In this document: positions 17,488 to 26,913 of the stretch, piece after piece
How positions within the stretch are numbered: position 1 is the stretch's first letter
Layout of the letters: the number at the start of each line of letters is the position of its first letter
Assembly (NCBI RefSeq): GCF_003056355.1
Contig: NZ_PYVW01000001.1
Location: forward strand, 124,001-188,000
Reading direction: 5' to 3'
Source of the DNA: Devosia naphthalenivorans
Lineage (GTDB): Bacteria; Pseudomonadota; Alphaproteobacteria; Rhizobiales; Devosiaceae
DNA length: 64,000 nucleotides
Notes under the pieces: generated by a model
What the model was told of the DNA's origin: nothing
Database searches by the model: none
The model's input: only the letters and a program-made list of their open reading frames with translations
Made by a program: the position numbers and the translations under genes

Positions 17488-18306
17488 ATGCCAGATAATC
17501 TAACCAAACCCATCTTGCTGACTGGTGCGGCAGGCACAATCGGCCGCGTCCTGACACCCCTTCTGGCCGCGCGCGGATACCGGCTGCGATTGACCGATAT
17601 CCTCGACTTTCCCGATGACCTTCCTCAGAACGCCACGTTCCTTCGACTGGACATTGCGGACGTCGATGCCGTCATGTCGGCCGCAGAGGGTGTCTCTGCC
17701 ATCCTCCATTTCGGCGGCGTCAATGGAGAGCATTCTCATGAGGCGATATTGCCGGCAAATGTCATCGGCACGTCCAACATGTACGAAGCGGCTCGCCGCT
17801 TTGGCGCGCGTATGGTATTCGCCAGTTCCAACCATACCGTCGGCTTTCATCCGCGCAGCCGAGCGATAACGGCTCGGGAGGAATTCAGGCCCGATGGCTT
17901 TTACGCCATTTCCAAGATCTATGGCGAAATGCTGGGCCAGCTCTATTTTGCCAAGCACGGGGTCGAGAGCGTGCATCTGCGCATCGGCTCTTGCTTGCCG
18001 CGCCCCGTGGATATTCGTCAGCTTTCTACTTGGCTCTCTCATCCCGATCTCGAGCGCCTGATCCTGGCGGCCCTGAATGCGGAAGCGCCCGGCTGTGCAA
18101 TCGTATGGGGTATTTCAAACAATACCCGAGCGTGGTGGAGCGGGGATGATGCGGCGCGGATTGGCTATAGCCCGCAGGACAATGCGGAAGACTATGCCGC
18201 AGATATCGCCCACGCAGACGAGCATCCTGCAGCCGCTCACTACCAGGGTGGTGGCATCTGCGCGATCGATTATACGCGTCAGCGACCCGGTTTCGAAGGT
18301 TTGTAG
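17488..18306 (+). CDS. udh: Uronate dehydrogenase (NAD-dependent)
   Basis: A 272-residue extended-SDR protein. The Rossmann motif is TGAAGTIG near residue 11, the catalytic Tyr and Lys are in YAISKIYGE, and the stretch ASSNHTVGFHPR plus IGSCLPRPVD and the TWLSHPDLERL segment are typical of bacterial uronate dehydrogenases. These oxidise glucuronate or galacturonate to the aldarolactone with NAD. Length matches the family (about 265). It follows the enolase-superfamily gene by 68 bases and precedes an aldose epimerase by 2 bases. This is the best marker for the pathway of the locus. Confidence 0.88.
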   Translation: MPDNLTKPILLTGAAGTIGRVLTPLLAARGYRLRLTDILDFPDDLPQNATFLRLDIADVDAVMSAAEGVSAILHFGGVNGEHSHEAILPANVIGTSNMYEAARRFGARMVFASSNHTVGFHPRSRAITAREEFRPDGFYAISKIYGEMLGQLYFAKHGVESVHLRIGSCLPRPVDIRQLSTWLSHPDLERLILAALNAEAPGCAIVWGISNNTRAWWSGDDAARIGYSPQDNAEDYAADIAHADEHPAAAHYQGGGICAIDYTRQRPGFEGL

Positions 18307-18308
18307 CG

Positions 18309-19211
18309 GTGGCGATTGTCGAACTGTGCAACGAGCATTGCGGCGTCACGCTCGACCCTGATCGAGGCGCGCATCTTCTCGCATTCGCCTGGGGACGTGG
18401 CGACGAGCGTTTCGATATCCTGCGGCGCTGCCCCGAGGAGGGGCCGACACAGGGGGCGGGGTGTTTCGTCATGGCGCCTTTCGCCAACCGGCTCGCCGGC
18501 GCGCAATTTGACTTCCAGGGACGATTGATCGCCGTGCCGATGAACCATGCCGCACAGCATGCGGCGCTTCATGGTTTTTCCCGGGATCGAAAATGGGAGG
18601 TATTGGGCAAAACGGCGACTGTCGTCAAAATGCGGACGAACTTTGCCAATCCGCTTAACCCGTTCGCCTATGTCCTTGAACAAACGCTTTCACTTCAGGA
18701 CGATGGCATCGATGTTCAACTAACTCTGACCAATACAGGTCAGGTTGCGATGCCCTTTGGCATGGGTCTGCACCCATGGTTTGCCAAAGAGCAGGGAACC
18801 ATCCTGACTTTTGCCGCCGAGACGGCCTTTGGGCGAACCGAATTGGGTTTTGCGAATAAGCCAGTCCCAATGGCGCCGCATGGCGGTTTTGCCGACGGTC
18901 TGGACGTCAGCACGATGAACTGGTTCGATGGGCATTTTTCAGGGTGGAACAGCCGGACCGCCACAATCGATTGGCCGCCCCGAAGCCTACGTGTGACAAT
19001 GACCGCAAGCGGAGCGCTTTCCAACCTCCATATTTACGCGCCCGACGATCAGCCGGTAGTGTGCATTGAGCCCGTCAGCCACGTTCCCGACGTCCACAAC
19101 CGTCGAGAATTTGCGCCCTTTGGTGACTACGTCGCTCTTGCTCCAAACGAGAGCATGAGCGGAGCAATGTCGCTTCGTGCTTCTTGTTGGTCCAGCACTG
19201 GCGGCATCTAG
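18309..19211 (+). CDS. Aldose 1-epimerase family protein (mutarotase)
   Basis: A 300-residue galactose-mutarotase-fold protein. Catalytic His candidates appear in HGFSRDRKW and GLHPWF, and the catalytic Glu in CIEPVSH near the C-terminus. It starts with GTG two bases after the udh stop, so it is translated as part of the same operon. Since uronate dehydrogenase acts on one anomer of the cyclic uronate, a mutarotase here would speed supply of the reactive anomer; that link is inference. Confidence 0.87.
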   Translation: MAIVELCNEHCGVTLDPDRGAHLLAFAWGRGDERFDILRRCPEEGPTQGAGCFVMAPFANRLAGAQFDFQGRLIAVPMNHAAQHAALHGFSRDRKWEVLGKTATVVKMRTNFANPLNPFAYVLEQTLSLQDDGIDVQLTLTNTGQVAMPFGMGLHPWFAKEQGTILTFAAETAFGRTELGFANKPVPMAPHGGFADGLDVSTMNWFDGHFSGWNSRTATIDWPPRSLRVTMTASGALSNLHIYAPDDQPVVCIEPVSHVPDVHNRREFAPFGDYVALAPNESMSGAMSLRASCWSSTGGI

Positions 19212-19252
19212 TTTCCCTACAGAGCCTCGGGGCTTTGTCGAAAAACTGAACT

Positions 19253-19277
19253 GAGGAGCCTTGCCGGCTCGCTCCTC
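19253..19277. terminator. Hairpin between convergent genes
   Basis: GAGGAGC (19253-19259) pairs with GCTCCTC (19271-19277) across 11 bases, between the end of the aldose epimerase gene and the stop of the convergent lactonase gene. It could act on both strands, but no long T-run is present. Confidence 0.4.
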
Positions 19278-20295
19278 ACGTGGCGAATATTTCGACCCAG
19301 TTCGGTCCCTTGCCGGTGGCGACTGCGTCGCGCTTATCCAGGCTGCCATTACTTTGATCGATCGAGAAAACTTCTATTCGATCCGACATCTCGCCTAGGC
19401 TGATAATGAAACGGCCATCGGGCGTGATGTTGAATGCGCGTGGCCAACAGGCGACATTGGTATACCCGATTGACCGAAGCACGCCGCCGTTGGCATGCAC
19501 AGAAAAGCCGGCAATGGTCGATGATGTGCGGTCGGAAGCGTAGCAGAAGCGGCCGTCTGGCGTCAGCCTAATGTCGGCACCCCAGCCTTCGCGTTGCCAG
19601 TGCGGGGGCAGTGTGGATGCGGTACACAAAGCCTGCGGTGAGAGCCCTTCGCCATCCAGGCTGTATACCGATACGGTGGCCGCGAACTCTGTGACAAGGT
19701 AGCAGAACCTTCCAGATGGATGCAGGACTAAATGGCGCGGGCCACTCCCGGGGGCCGCAACGGATCGGCTCGGTATCTGGCTCAATTTACCGGCGTCGCT
19801 GACACGCAGGGTTAGAATTACGCTGTCTTCCAGACTGGTCGCAAGGAATGCATTGCTGCCCGGTAACGGCACGCAACAGTGCATCTTGCCAGCCGTCGCC
19901 AGCGTATCTGTCGGTGCGCCGACAACACCATCGCTCCCGACCGGGTTCATGCTCACGCAGCCGCCGCCATAGGAGGCTGAAAGCAGAAACCGCCCATCGC
20001 TGCTGAGTGCGATATGCGCCATAGATTCCGCCAATGGAGCACGGCCAAGCAACACGAGCGATCTTTGAGCTGGATCTACGCCGAAGCTGAGTATTTCATC
20101 TGGCTGGCCGCGAAAAGCCAGGTAAAGCCGCTGACGGTCTTCACTGACGGTCATGGGACACGCACCATTGGGCGCGCCGACGCCGGGCAGGGGCTGCTCT
20201 CCGAGCTCGGCCAATTTGCCTTCTGCGCTCATGGCATAATGGCTCAGACTGCCTCCGGTAGAATTGCAGACCACGACGAAATAGGCAGGTTGCAA
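19276..20295 (-). CDS. Seven-bladed lactonase (6-phosphogluconolactonase/YbhE family), probable aldarolactonase
   Basis: A 339-residue beta-propeller of the lactonase_7 family, with repeated strands such as LSSDGRFLLSASYGG, LHPSGRFCYLVTE, LTPDGRFCYASDR and ITPDGRFIISLGE. It hydrolyses sugar lactones, and next to udh it could open the aldarolactone produced from uronate. The frame is open upstream to 20373 without an ATG. GGGAGGAACTAC directly before a TTG at 20295 makes that codon the likely start (protein begins M-QPAYFVVV). It is transcribed convergently to the main operon. No signal peptide is seen with this start, so the enzyme is probably cytoplasmic. Confidence 0.85.
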   Translation of the reverse strand: MQPAYFVVVCNSTGGSLSHYAMSAEGKLAELGEQPLPGVGAPNGACPMTVSEDRQRLYLAFRGQPDEILSFGVDPAQRSLVLLGRAPLAESMAHIALSSDGRFLLSASYGGGCVSMNPVGSDGVVGAPTDTLATAGKMHCCVPLPGSNAFLATSLEDSVILTLRVSDAGKLSQIPSRSVAAPGSGPRHLVLHPSGRFCYLVTEFAATVSVYSLDGEGLSPQALCTASTLPPHWQREGWGADIRLTPDGRFCYASDRTSSTIAGFSVHANGGVLRSIGYTNVACWPRAFNITPDGRFIISLGEMSDRIEVFSIDQSNGSLDKRDAVATGKGPNWVEIFAT

Positions 20296-20450
20296 GTAGT
20301 TCCTCCCGCTGCTGACGGCGAATGACGACGTAACGCGCTGTATAAGCCACGCGTCATTCCCCGGCGCAAGCAAGTATCATTTTCGAGTTAGGGGGGCATG
20401 GACGCTCCATGTCGCCTGTCCCCGCAAATTCCAATTTGGCGGCTATTCTT

Positions 20451-21005
20451 CTACGAATCTAAGCCGTCGCGATAATCGTTAAGGTCGGCATCGACAGAGG
20501 ACGGAGCGTCGATCCATTCATGCATCGGCTCACCAGTGGCCGGATCAAGCGCCGGGATGGGGAGCATCATGATGCGCTTGGCAGCGGCGCGACGGATATC
20601 CTCGGTGAGGTGAGCTTGCTGAACGTTGTCCCAGTCGCGGCCCTCGGGATAGCCGCCGACCATCTGGATGTCGTTTGAATTGGCGGTCATGCAGTGCGAC
20701 ACGCCGGCAGGCAGCACGATAATATCGCCGGCCTCAATGCGGACGTGCACGCCGCCCTCGCCGAAGAGCACCACCTCCATCCATCCGCCAGCACACCCGA
20801 GGCATTCGTGGGTGGTCGAATGGAAATGGTGATAGGTATAGATGCCCGGATAGCGCCAGTTGTTGAGCCAGCCATTGGATCGGAAACGAGCCTGCACGGC
20901 GTCCTGGCCGCCTTCGGGCACGGCGTTGCGATGCACGAGCACTGGAAAGCGGCTGTTGGGCAGCATGCCCTTGGGCTTGGACCAAAGCTGTTCGGTCGTT
21001 GTCAT
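20451..21005 (-). CDS. Cupin-domain protein
   Basis: A 184-residue protein with a single cupin fold: metal-binding motif HFHSTTHECLG (about residues 59-69) and second motif VLPAGVSHCM. Cupins of this kind act as isomerases, dioxygenases or sugar-binding proteins. The start is placed at 21005 because GGAGG lies five bases before it; a longer start at 21017 lacks this. It lies after the terminator of the upstream binding-protein gene, so it is read by leakage or its own promoter. Substrate unknown. Confidence 0.82.
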   Translation of the reverse strand: MTTTEQLWSKPKGMLPNSRFPVLVHRNAVPEGGQDAVQARFRSNGWLNNWRYPGIYTYHHFHSTTHECLGCAGGWMEVVLFGEGGVHVRIEAGDIIVLPAGVSHCMTANSNDIQMVGGYPEGRDWDNVQQAHLTEDIRRAAAKRIMMLPIPALDPATGEPMHEWIDAPSSVDADLNDYRDGLDS

Positions 21006-21044
21006 CACCACCTCCAATGGCGCCGTATTAGCGCTCCGATCTCA

Positions 21045-21072
21045 TAAAAATCGGGGCGCCCGAGGGCGCCCC
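21045..21072 (-). terminator. Rho-independent terminator after sugar-binding-protein gene
   Basis: On the minus strand, GGGGCGCC and GGCGCCCC (21065-21072 and 21053-21060) form an 8-bp GC stem with a 4-base loop, followed two bases later by TTTTT (21050-21046). It directly follows the stop of the binding-protein gene at 21080 and would end the ABC operon before the cupin gene. Confidence 0.85.
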
Positions 21073-21079
21073 AACCAGA

Positions 21080-22210
21080 TCACTTCGTGCCGCCCCAAGC
21101 TTCGGGGTAGGTTTCCATGTCTTCGCAACCGCACATGGCGTAGTGCAGCGGCGGCATCTTCTCGTTGATGTACTGGTCGAGTACGTCCTGCGTGATTGCC
21201 GGCTGCGGCAGCACCCATTCCGGACCTGGGACCTGCTCGCCCTTGAGCGTGTTCACGGCTGCAATGACCGCGGTGCGCCACTGGTAGCTTGGGTAGGTGG
21301 GGGCAATGCCCTTGAAACCCAGATCACGCCATTTCTGCAGGTAGTCCTGCTGGTCTTCGCCAGTGACGACCGGTATGTCGACGCCCTGGTCTTCGAAGGC
21401 TTCGACCGCGGCAACGGCCGTTGCGCCGGCATCCATCCACACCGCATCGATCGTGCCGCGCTGCAGGTAATCTTCCACGATCGACTTGGTCTTGGCATTG
21501 TCGCCGTCGGTGAATTCTTCACCCAGCACCGTCAGCCCGGCTTCCGCAAACATGTTGCGGGCACCGGAGGCACGGGTTTCGAGCACGTCGACGCCGGGCA
21601 AGATGCGCAGCATCAGCACGTTGCCCCCAGCCGGCACGTTGGCGATGATGTGGTCAGCCGCCTGGATGCCGAATCCATAGCCACCCACCGGGTGGACAAA
21701 GGTCACGGGGCAGTCGGTGGTCACGCCACGGTCGAACACGATGACCGGCAGACCGGCCGCGCAGGCCTTTTCGACCGCCGGCGTCAGAGCCGCCGTCGAG
21801 TTGGGCGACACGATCAGCGCGTCGCAATTGCCACCGGCGAGCAGGTCGTCGATGTCGGCAATCTGCTTGTCGTCCGAACCTTCGGCATCGACATGGGTGA
21901 AGGTGCCGATTTCGGGATGCAGCTTCACTTCCTCGGTCATGTTGGTGTAGCCCACCACACGCCAGGGGTTGTTCACGCCTGCGTTGGAGAAGCAGACCGT
22001 CCAGGGGCCTTCCTTCTTGAATTCTGTCGTATCGACCATCGCGTCGCCTGCATATTGCAGGTAGGGCTGGTCAGCCGGACCGTTGAATGTGGCTGTCAGC
22101 TGTTCCCGCTGCTTGGCGAATTCGGCCGGGTCGTCGAAGTTCGGAGCCTGCGCAAATGCACTTCCGGTCAGCATGCCGAGGATGGCCACTGCCAATAGGG
22201 TCTTCTTCAA
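21080..22210 (-). CDS. Sugar ABC transporter substrate-binding protein (ribose type)
   Basis: A 376-residue periplasmic-binding protein (Peripla_BP_4) with a Sec signal (KKTLLAVAILGMLTGSAFA) and cleavage before QAPNF. The frame is open to 22309, but GGGAGGACAAC right before the TTG at 22210, followed at once by the signal peptide, fixes this as the start. Binding-domain features include VCFSNAGVNNPWR and VIVFDRGV. The C-terminal tail carries a MCGCED motif not usual in the family. It is the last ABC gene of the operon and is followed by a strong terminator. Confidence 0.9.
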   Translation of the reverse strand: MKKTLLAVAILGMLTGSAFAQAPNFDDPAEFAKQREQLTATFNGPADQPYLQYAGDAMVDTTEFKKEGPWTVCFSNAGVNNPWRVVGYTNMTEEVKLHPEIGTFTHVDAEGSDDKQIADIDDLLAGGNCDALIVSPNSTAALTPAVEKACAAGLPVIVFDRGVTTDCPVTFVHPVGGYGFGIQAADHIIANVPAGGNVLMLRILPGVDVLETRASGARNMFAEAGLTVLGEEFTDGDNAKTKSIVEDYLQRGTIDAVWMDAGATAVAAVEAFEDQGVDIPVVTGEDQQDYLQKWRDLGFKGIAPTYPSYQWRTAVIAAVNTLKGEQVPGPEWVLPQPAITQDVLDQYINEKMPPLHYAMCGCEDMETYPEAWGGTK

Positions 22211-22274
22211 GTTGTCCTCCCTTGTGGGGTTTCCCACCTTTGCTCGGGCGGCCAGAACGACCGTCCGTCGTCGC

Positions 22275-23267
22275 TCATCGCCCGGCACGCTTGCGCTGGT
22301 AAGTCGCAAGCGCCACCGCGCCGATGAGTATGAGGCCCTGCACCACGAGGCGGACTGGCTGGGCCAGGCCGATCAGGTTGAGCAGGGTGAAAATCGCTTC
22401 GAGAGCCAATGCTCCAGCAATGGTTGCCGGCACCGAGCCACGCCCACCAAGCAGTTGCGCCCCGCCGATGACAGCGGCGGTAATCGCCTGGAGTTCGTAG
22501 CCGGACCCGATATCGACCGAGACGCCGCCGCGTCCGCCCAGGATCACGCCGGCCAGGACGGCCGTGAGCGCCGAGACGACAAAGGCTGAAATGCGCACGC
22601 GCTGCACCGGCACACCGGCCAGCCGCGCCGCTTGCGGATTGTCGCCAATGGCATGCAGCATGCGGCCATAGTTGGTCCGGTGCATGCCCCACCAGAGGAT
22701 CGTGCCGAAGACGACCAGGCAGATCACCGCGACAGGCAGGATGCCGATGAGCGGCACGTCGCTGATATTGAAGCGGCCGAAGAAGCGGAAAGTATCGGGC
22801 AGGTAGCCGCGCGGTGCCCCACCCGACCACATGAAGGCCACGCCATTGAGCGTGATCATCATACCCAGGGTGGCGATCAGCGAGGGTACCTTGAGGTAGC
22901 TGACGACGAGGCCGTTAATCAGCCCGACGACCAGCCCGATGCCGAGCATCAGCGGGATGATCCAGTAGGTAGAGTTCGGATCATTGCTGGCCAGCATGGA
23001 CGAGCCGATCACCGTCAGCGTCAGCGTCATCGTCGAGCCGACGCTGAGATCGAAACCGCCCGAGACGATGACGTAAAGTGCCCCGCCCGACAGGATAGCC
23101 AGCGCCGCCACGCGCTTGAGGAAGTTCATGTAGCCGGTCGGTTCGCCGAAAGCCGGATTCATGATGAAAATGGCCAGCAGCAAGGCCACGACCAGAACAT
23201 AGACCGGATTGACCCCGGGCAAGCGGCGCCTGGAGACCTCTGGGCGGGCGGCGGTTTGCTCGGTCAT
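22275..23267 (-). CDS. Sugar ABC transporter permease (RbsC type)
   Basis: A 330-residue membrane protein of the BPD_transp_2 family with about ten membrane spans and the signature SGGFDLSVGST. Its ATG at 23267 overlaps the stop of the preceding permease by 4 bases. It is the second channel subunit of this importer. A small hairpin (GTGGG/CCCAC, 22224-22237) lies between this gene and the binding-protein start. Confidence 0.92.
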   Translation of the reverse strand: MTEQTAARPEVSRRRLPGVNPVYVLVVALLLAIFIMNPAFGEPTGYMNFLKRVAALAILSGGALYVIVSGGFDLSVGSTMTLTLTVIGSSMLASNDPNSTYWIIPLMLGIGLVVGLINGLVVSYLKVPSLIATLGMMITLNGVAFMWSGGAPRGYLPDTFRFFGRFNISDVPLIGILPVAVICLVVFGTILWWGMHRTNYGRMLHAIGDNPQAARLAGVPVQRVRISAFVVSALTAVLAGVILGGRGGVSVDIGSGYELQAITAAVIGGAQLLGGRGSVPATIAGALALEAIFTLLNLIGLAQPVRLVVQGLILIGAVALATYQRKRAGR

Positions 23268-24250
23268 GCCACGGGCCTTTGCGAACGGGCCGCATAGAAG
23301 GCGACGGCGGCGATGATGATGATGCCGCGCAGCACCTGCTTCACGAAGGCATCGACGCCGGCCACGTTGAAGATGGAATCGATCAGCGAGAAGATGATGA
23401 CGCCGGCCATGGTGCCCCAGATGCCGCCGCGTCCGCCAGCCAGCACAGTACCGCCGATGACCACCACGGCGATGGATTCAAGGTCATAGACCCCTTCGGC
23501 GCCGATCCATGGGGCGCCCGAACGCAGGCGCGAAGCGAGATAGATGCCGGCAATGGCGGCGCAGAGCGAGCAGATGACATGCGCGCCGATCACCACGCGC
23601 GCCGTCTTGATGCCGGCGAGCCGGGCGGCGTCCTGGTTGCCGCCGACCGAATAGATGTCCGAGCCGAAACGGGTGAAGCGCAGCACGAACCAGGCGAGGC
23701 CGGCCAGGGCAAACATGAAGATGAGCGAATAGGGCACGATGCCCACCGAGCCGTAGGCGAAGACCTGGAATTCGGCCGGCACGGCCCCGGCGAAGTTGTT
23801 GTAGTAATAGGACAGCACGCCCTGGATGATCAGCGACATGCCGAGCGTGGCGATCAGCGGATTGACCTCGAGCTTGGTGATCACCAACCCGTTGATAAGG
23901 CCGACCACCGCCCCCAGCGACAGCACGGCCAAGATCGCTGGCAGCATCATCGACGGCTCGCCATTCATCACCACCGAGGTTACGACGGCGGCCGCGGAGA
24001 TGACGCTGGCGACGCTGAGATCGATCGAGGCGACCAGGATGGCGAAGGTCTGCCCGATGGCCGTTATGCCCAGGGTGATGGACCGGCCCAGGATTGCCAC
24101 GAGGTTGTCGAGCGTGAGGAACCGCGTCTGGCCGAGCGCGACGACGAGGACGATATAGATGGCGATCGCGGCGAGCAGCAGGATGGTGGATGCGTGCCGG
24201 TCGAAGCGGAAGCGCGGCGGCTTGGACGCCGTCAGGGGCGTGTCGGTCAT
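23264..24250 (-). CDS. Sugar ABC transporter permease (RbsC type)
   Basis: A 328-residue permease of the same family (IDLSVASV near residue 77, GGNQDAARLAGI near residue 218). It overlaps the ATPase gene upstream and the next permease downstream by 4 bases each (ATGA), which indicates translational coupling. Two distinct permeases per system resembles the YtfT/YjfF arrangement found at the start of the window. Confidence 0.92.
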   Translation of the reverse strand: MTDTPLTASKPPRFRFDRHASTILLLAAIAIYIVLVVALGQTRFLTLDNLVAILGRSITLGITAIGQTFAILVASIDLSVASVISAAAVVTSVVMNGEPSMMLPAILAVLSLGAVVGLINGLVITKLEVNPLIATLGMSLIIQGVLSYYYNNFAGAVPAEFQVFAYGSVGIVPYSLIFMFALAGLAWFVLRFTRFGSDIYSVGGNQDAARLAGIKTARVVIGAHVICSLCAAIAGIYLASRLRSGAPWIGAEGVYDLESIAVVVIGGTVLAGGRGGIWGTMAGVIIFSLIDSIFNVAGVDAFVKQVLRGIIIIAAVAFYAARSQRPVA

Positions 24251-25761
24251 GCCGCGACTCCTGCCGCTTCGCCCGTGGCCGCCAGCATGAGCTCGGCCTC
24301 GGTCGCGGTGCGATCGAACTGGCCGACGATACGTCCATCGCGCATGACGACGATGCGATCGGAGGCACCCAGTATTTCGGGCAGGTCGGAAGAGACCATC
24401 ATCACCGCGGCGCCGCCACGGGCCAAATCACGCATCAGGTGATAGATGCTCGCCTTGGTATCGACGTCGATGCCGCGCGTCGGCTCGATGAAGATCAGCA
24501 CCTTGGGACGGAGCGCCAGCCAACGCGCCACGATTGCCTTCTGCTGGTTGCCGCCGGACAGGAACCGCATCTCCTGTTCGTAGGAGGGCGCGCGAACCTT
24601 CATCTGGTCGAGCAGGCCGTCCATGCCTTCGATGCCGATGAAGCGATTGCTGTTCCGCCTGCCCAGCGCATGAGCAAAACTGCGTGCGGTCAACATGCCG
24701 TTGTCGCGCACTGACTGCATCAGCACGAGCGCGCTCGCCTTGCGATCGCCGGGCAACATGCCGATGCCGGCACGAATGGCGTCGCGTGGAGTGAGCAGGC
24801 GCACCGTTTTTCCGTCGAGGGTCATGGTGCCGGCGGTGAGCGGGGCGGCGCCGAAGATGGCCATGGCGAGGGCCGTTCGGCCGGCGCCCTGCAGGCCGGC
24901 AAAGCCCACGATCTCTCCCGCGCGCAGCTCCAGATCGATATCGCGGAGGGACGCATTGGATCCGCCTGCGATTGTGAGAACCGGTTTGCCGATCTCTGCC
25001 GGCGCCGCCGGCTCCGGATAATATTCGGAGATGTCGCGGCCGACCATGGCGCGCACGATGACTTCCGGGGCCGGAACGGTGTCAAAACTCGCCGTCACTT
25101 CGCCATCCTTGATCACCGTGACCCGGTTTGCGATCCGCGTGACTTCGCGCATGCGGTGCGTGATGTAGACGATCGCTGTTCCCGACGCCCGCAGACGATC
25201 GACCAGCGCGAACAGCACCTCGCATTCGGCCTCGTTGAGCGCAGCGGTCGGCTCGTCCATGACGATGACCTTTGCATTGAGTGAGATCGCCTTGGCGATC
25301 TCGACCATTTGCTGGCTGGCGACATCGAGATCGGCGACCAGAGTCTCCGGCTTGATGCGATGCCGGATACCGAACAGAGCGAGGACGCGCTGCGTCTCGG
25401 TGATCATGGCACGACTGTCGATGATGCCGTTCTTCAGTGGCTCGCGGCCGAGAAAGAGGTTCTGCGCGACTGTCCGCTCCCGCAGCAGCGAGAATTCCTG
25501 ATAGATCACCGAAATACCGGCCAACAGCGCGTTTTGCGGATGGCTGAAGTGCTGCGCTTTACCGTCGATCAGCACCTCGCCGGCATCGGGGCGATAGACG
25601 CCGGACAGGATCTTGATAAGCGTCGACTTGCCCGCGCCGTTTTCGCCGCAAAGGGCATGCACCTCGCCCCTGGCGCAGGCAAAGGATACGCCCCGCAGCG
25701 CTTTCACGCCGGGAAACGACTTTGAGATTCCGCGCATCTCGATAACGGGGGCGTCGATCAT
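24247..25761 (-). CDS. Sugar ABC transporter ATP-binding protein (RbsA class)
   Basis: A 504-residue tandem ABC ATPase. Domain 1: Walker A GENGAGKST, Walker B VIVMDEPTAALNE. Domain 2: degenerate GLQGAGRTA, signature LSGGNQQKA, and IFIEPTRGID where the usual Walker B Asp is replaced by Phe-Ile-Glu context (VLIFIEP). The start at 25761 overlaps the stop of the upstream isomerase gene by 4 bases, which rules out the longer frame to 25791. It drives the two permeases that follow. Confidence 0.93.
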   Translation of the reverse strand: MIDAPVIEMRGISKSFPGVKALRGVSFACARGEVHALCGENGAGKSTLIKILSGVYRPDAGEVLIDGKAQHFSHPQNALLAGISVIYQEFSLLRERTVAQNLFLGREPLKNGIIDSRAMITETQRVLALFGIRHRIKPETLVADLDVASQQMVEIAKAISLNAKVIVMDEPTAALNEAECEVLFALVDRLRASGTAIVYITHRMREVTRIANRVTVIKDGEVTASFDTVPAPEVIVRAMVGRDISEYYPEPAAPAEIGKPVLTIAGGSNASLRDIDLELRAGEIVGFAGLQGAGRTALAMAIFGAAPLTAGTMTLDGKTVRLLTPRDAIRAGIGMLPGDRKASALVLMQSVRDNGMLTARSFAHALGRRNSNRFIGIEGMDGLLDQMKVRAPSYEQEMRFLSGGNQQKAIVARWLALRPKVLIFIEPTRGIDVDTKASIYHLMRDLARGGAAVMMVSSDLPEILGASDRIVVMRDGRIVGQFDRTATEAELMLAATGEAAGVAA

Positions 25762-26624
25762 GCAGCGAGGTCCCTCCCTGCCGCGTCCCAAGTCCGGCGG
25801 ATAAACGCGGCGCTTTCGGAAAACAGCGTATCATAGTCGGGGAACAAGGGACGCCAAACTCGCGTCGCAGCCGCGATTGCCGGCAGGCCAGCGCCGAATG
25901 CTTCCAGCGTTACCCAGCCATCGTAACCGGAGCGTCTTACCGCCCCCATGATGGCCGCAAAGTCGATATGGCCGCGCCCTGGAATGCCGCGATCGTTCTC
26001 CGAAATGTGAACGATCCCGACATGTGGCGCGACCGTCTCATAGGCTTCGACCTGGTTGCGATCCTCGATATTGGCGTGGAACGTGTCGTACATGATCCGC
26101 AATGCCGGATGGTCGACGCGGCGCGCGTAGTCGCGGCATTGCACGGTGGTATTGAGGAAATAGGTCTCGAAGCGGTTGAGGTGTTCAAGGCTGAGATAGA
26201 TCCCATTGGCCTCGGCGCGTTCGGCGAGTGCGCGATGCGCCTCCGCCCCATAGGACAGCTCGCTTTCGGTCGGTCCTGTGCCGGTAAAATGCCCGATGGG
26301 CGCATGGATTGGCCCGCCGACGCTCTGGGCGCCGAGCGCGATCGCGCAATCCAGCGCCCAGTGCAGGTGCTTGCGGCCCTGGGCGCGAATAGTGGCGTCG
26401 GACGAGATCGGGCTGAGATCGGGGGTGGGAATGATCGACGTCGTGCAACGTTCAAGCCCGATCGCATCCAATTCTCGGGCCAGCCAGGCATAATGCACAG
26501 GATCGCCGGACAGGACGGGCACTTCGACGCCGTCATAGCCGAGCGCCTTAATCTGCCGGATCGCTGGTAGGTGCGCCTCGGTCACGAAATCGGTCAAGCA
26601 CAGCAGGTTGATGCCGAGCTTCAT
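25758..26624 (-). CDS. Sugar isomerase/epimerase, ketose 3-epimerase-like
   Basis: A 288-residue TIM-barrel protein of the AP-endonuclease-2 superfamily. The segments LEHLNRFETYFLNT, YDTFHANIEDRNQ, RGIPGRGHIDF and VTLEAFG match D-tagatose/psicose 3-epimerase-like enzymes and carry the metal-binding Glu, Asp, His and Glu. Such enzymes interconvert ketoses at C3. It is the first gene of the minus-strand ABC operon, so it probably processes the imported sugar. It starts at 26624 after GAGGGG. Confidence 0.85.
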   Translation of the reverse strand: MKLGINLLCLTDFVTEAHLPAIRQIKALGYDGVEVPVLSGDPVHYAWLARELDAIGLERCTTSIIPTPDLSPISSDATIRAQGRKHLHWALDCAIALGAQSVGGPIHAPIGHFTGTGPTESELSYGAEAHRALAERAEANGIYLSLEHLNRFETYFLNTTVQCRDYARRVDHPALRIMYDTFHANIEDRNQVEAYETVAPHVGIVHISENDRGIPGRGHIDFAAIMGAVRRSGYDGWVTLEAFGAGLPAIAAATRVWRPLFPDYDTLFSESAAFIRRTWDAAGRDLAA

Positions 26625-26913
26625 GGCTTACCCCTCGACCCGGCCATACGGTCGAAACGCCTTGAGGTACGTGCAACAACCGTGGCAGCGCACCCTGTCG
26701 GCGGATTTCGAACGTTGCCGAAGACCGGCGCCGGACAAACTCCTCCACAATCCTGCAAGTCAGGCCGGCGGCGCTGTTCGCCGCTCTGGTTGACTTGTGG
26801 ATGTTCCACTCTCTAGCTTGGTGGCAGGGAGCAGAACGCGACGATCATGGCGCACCGGCGCACGACGCGCGTTCGAATGACAACACTGGTAGAATTTATA
26901 CAGGGATGAGGCG

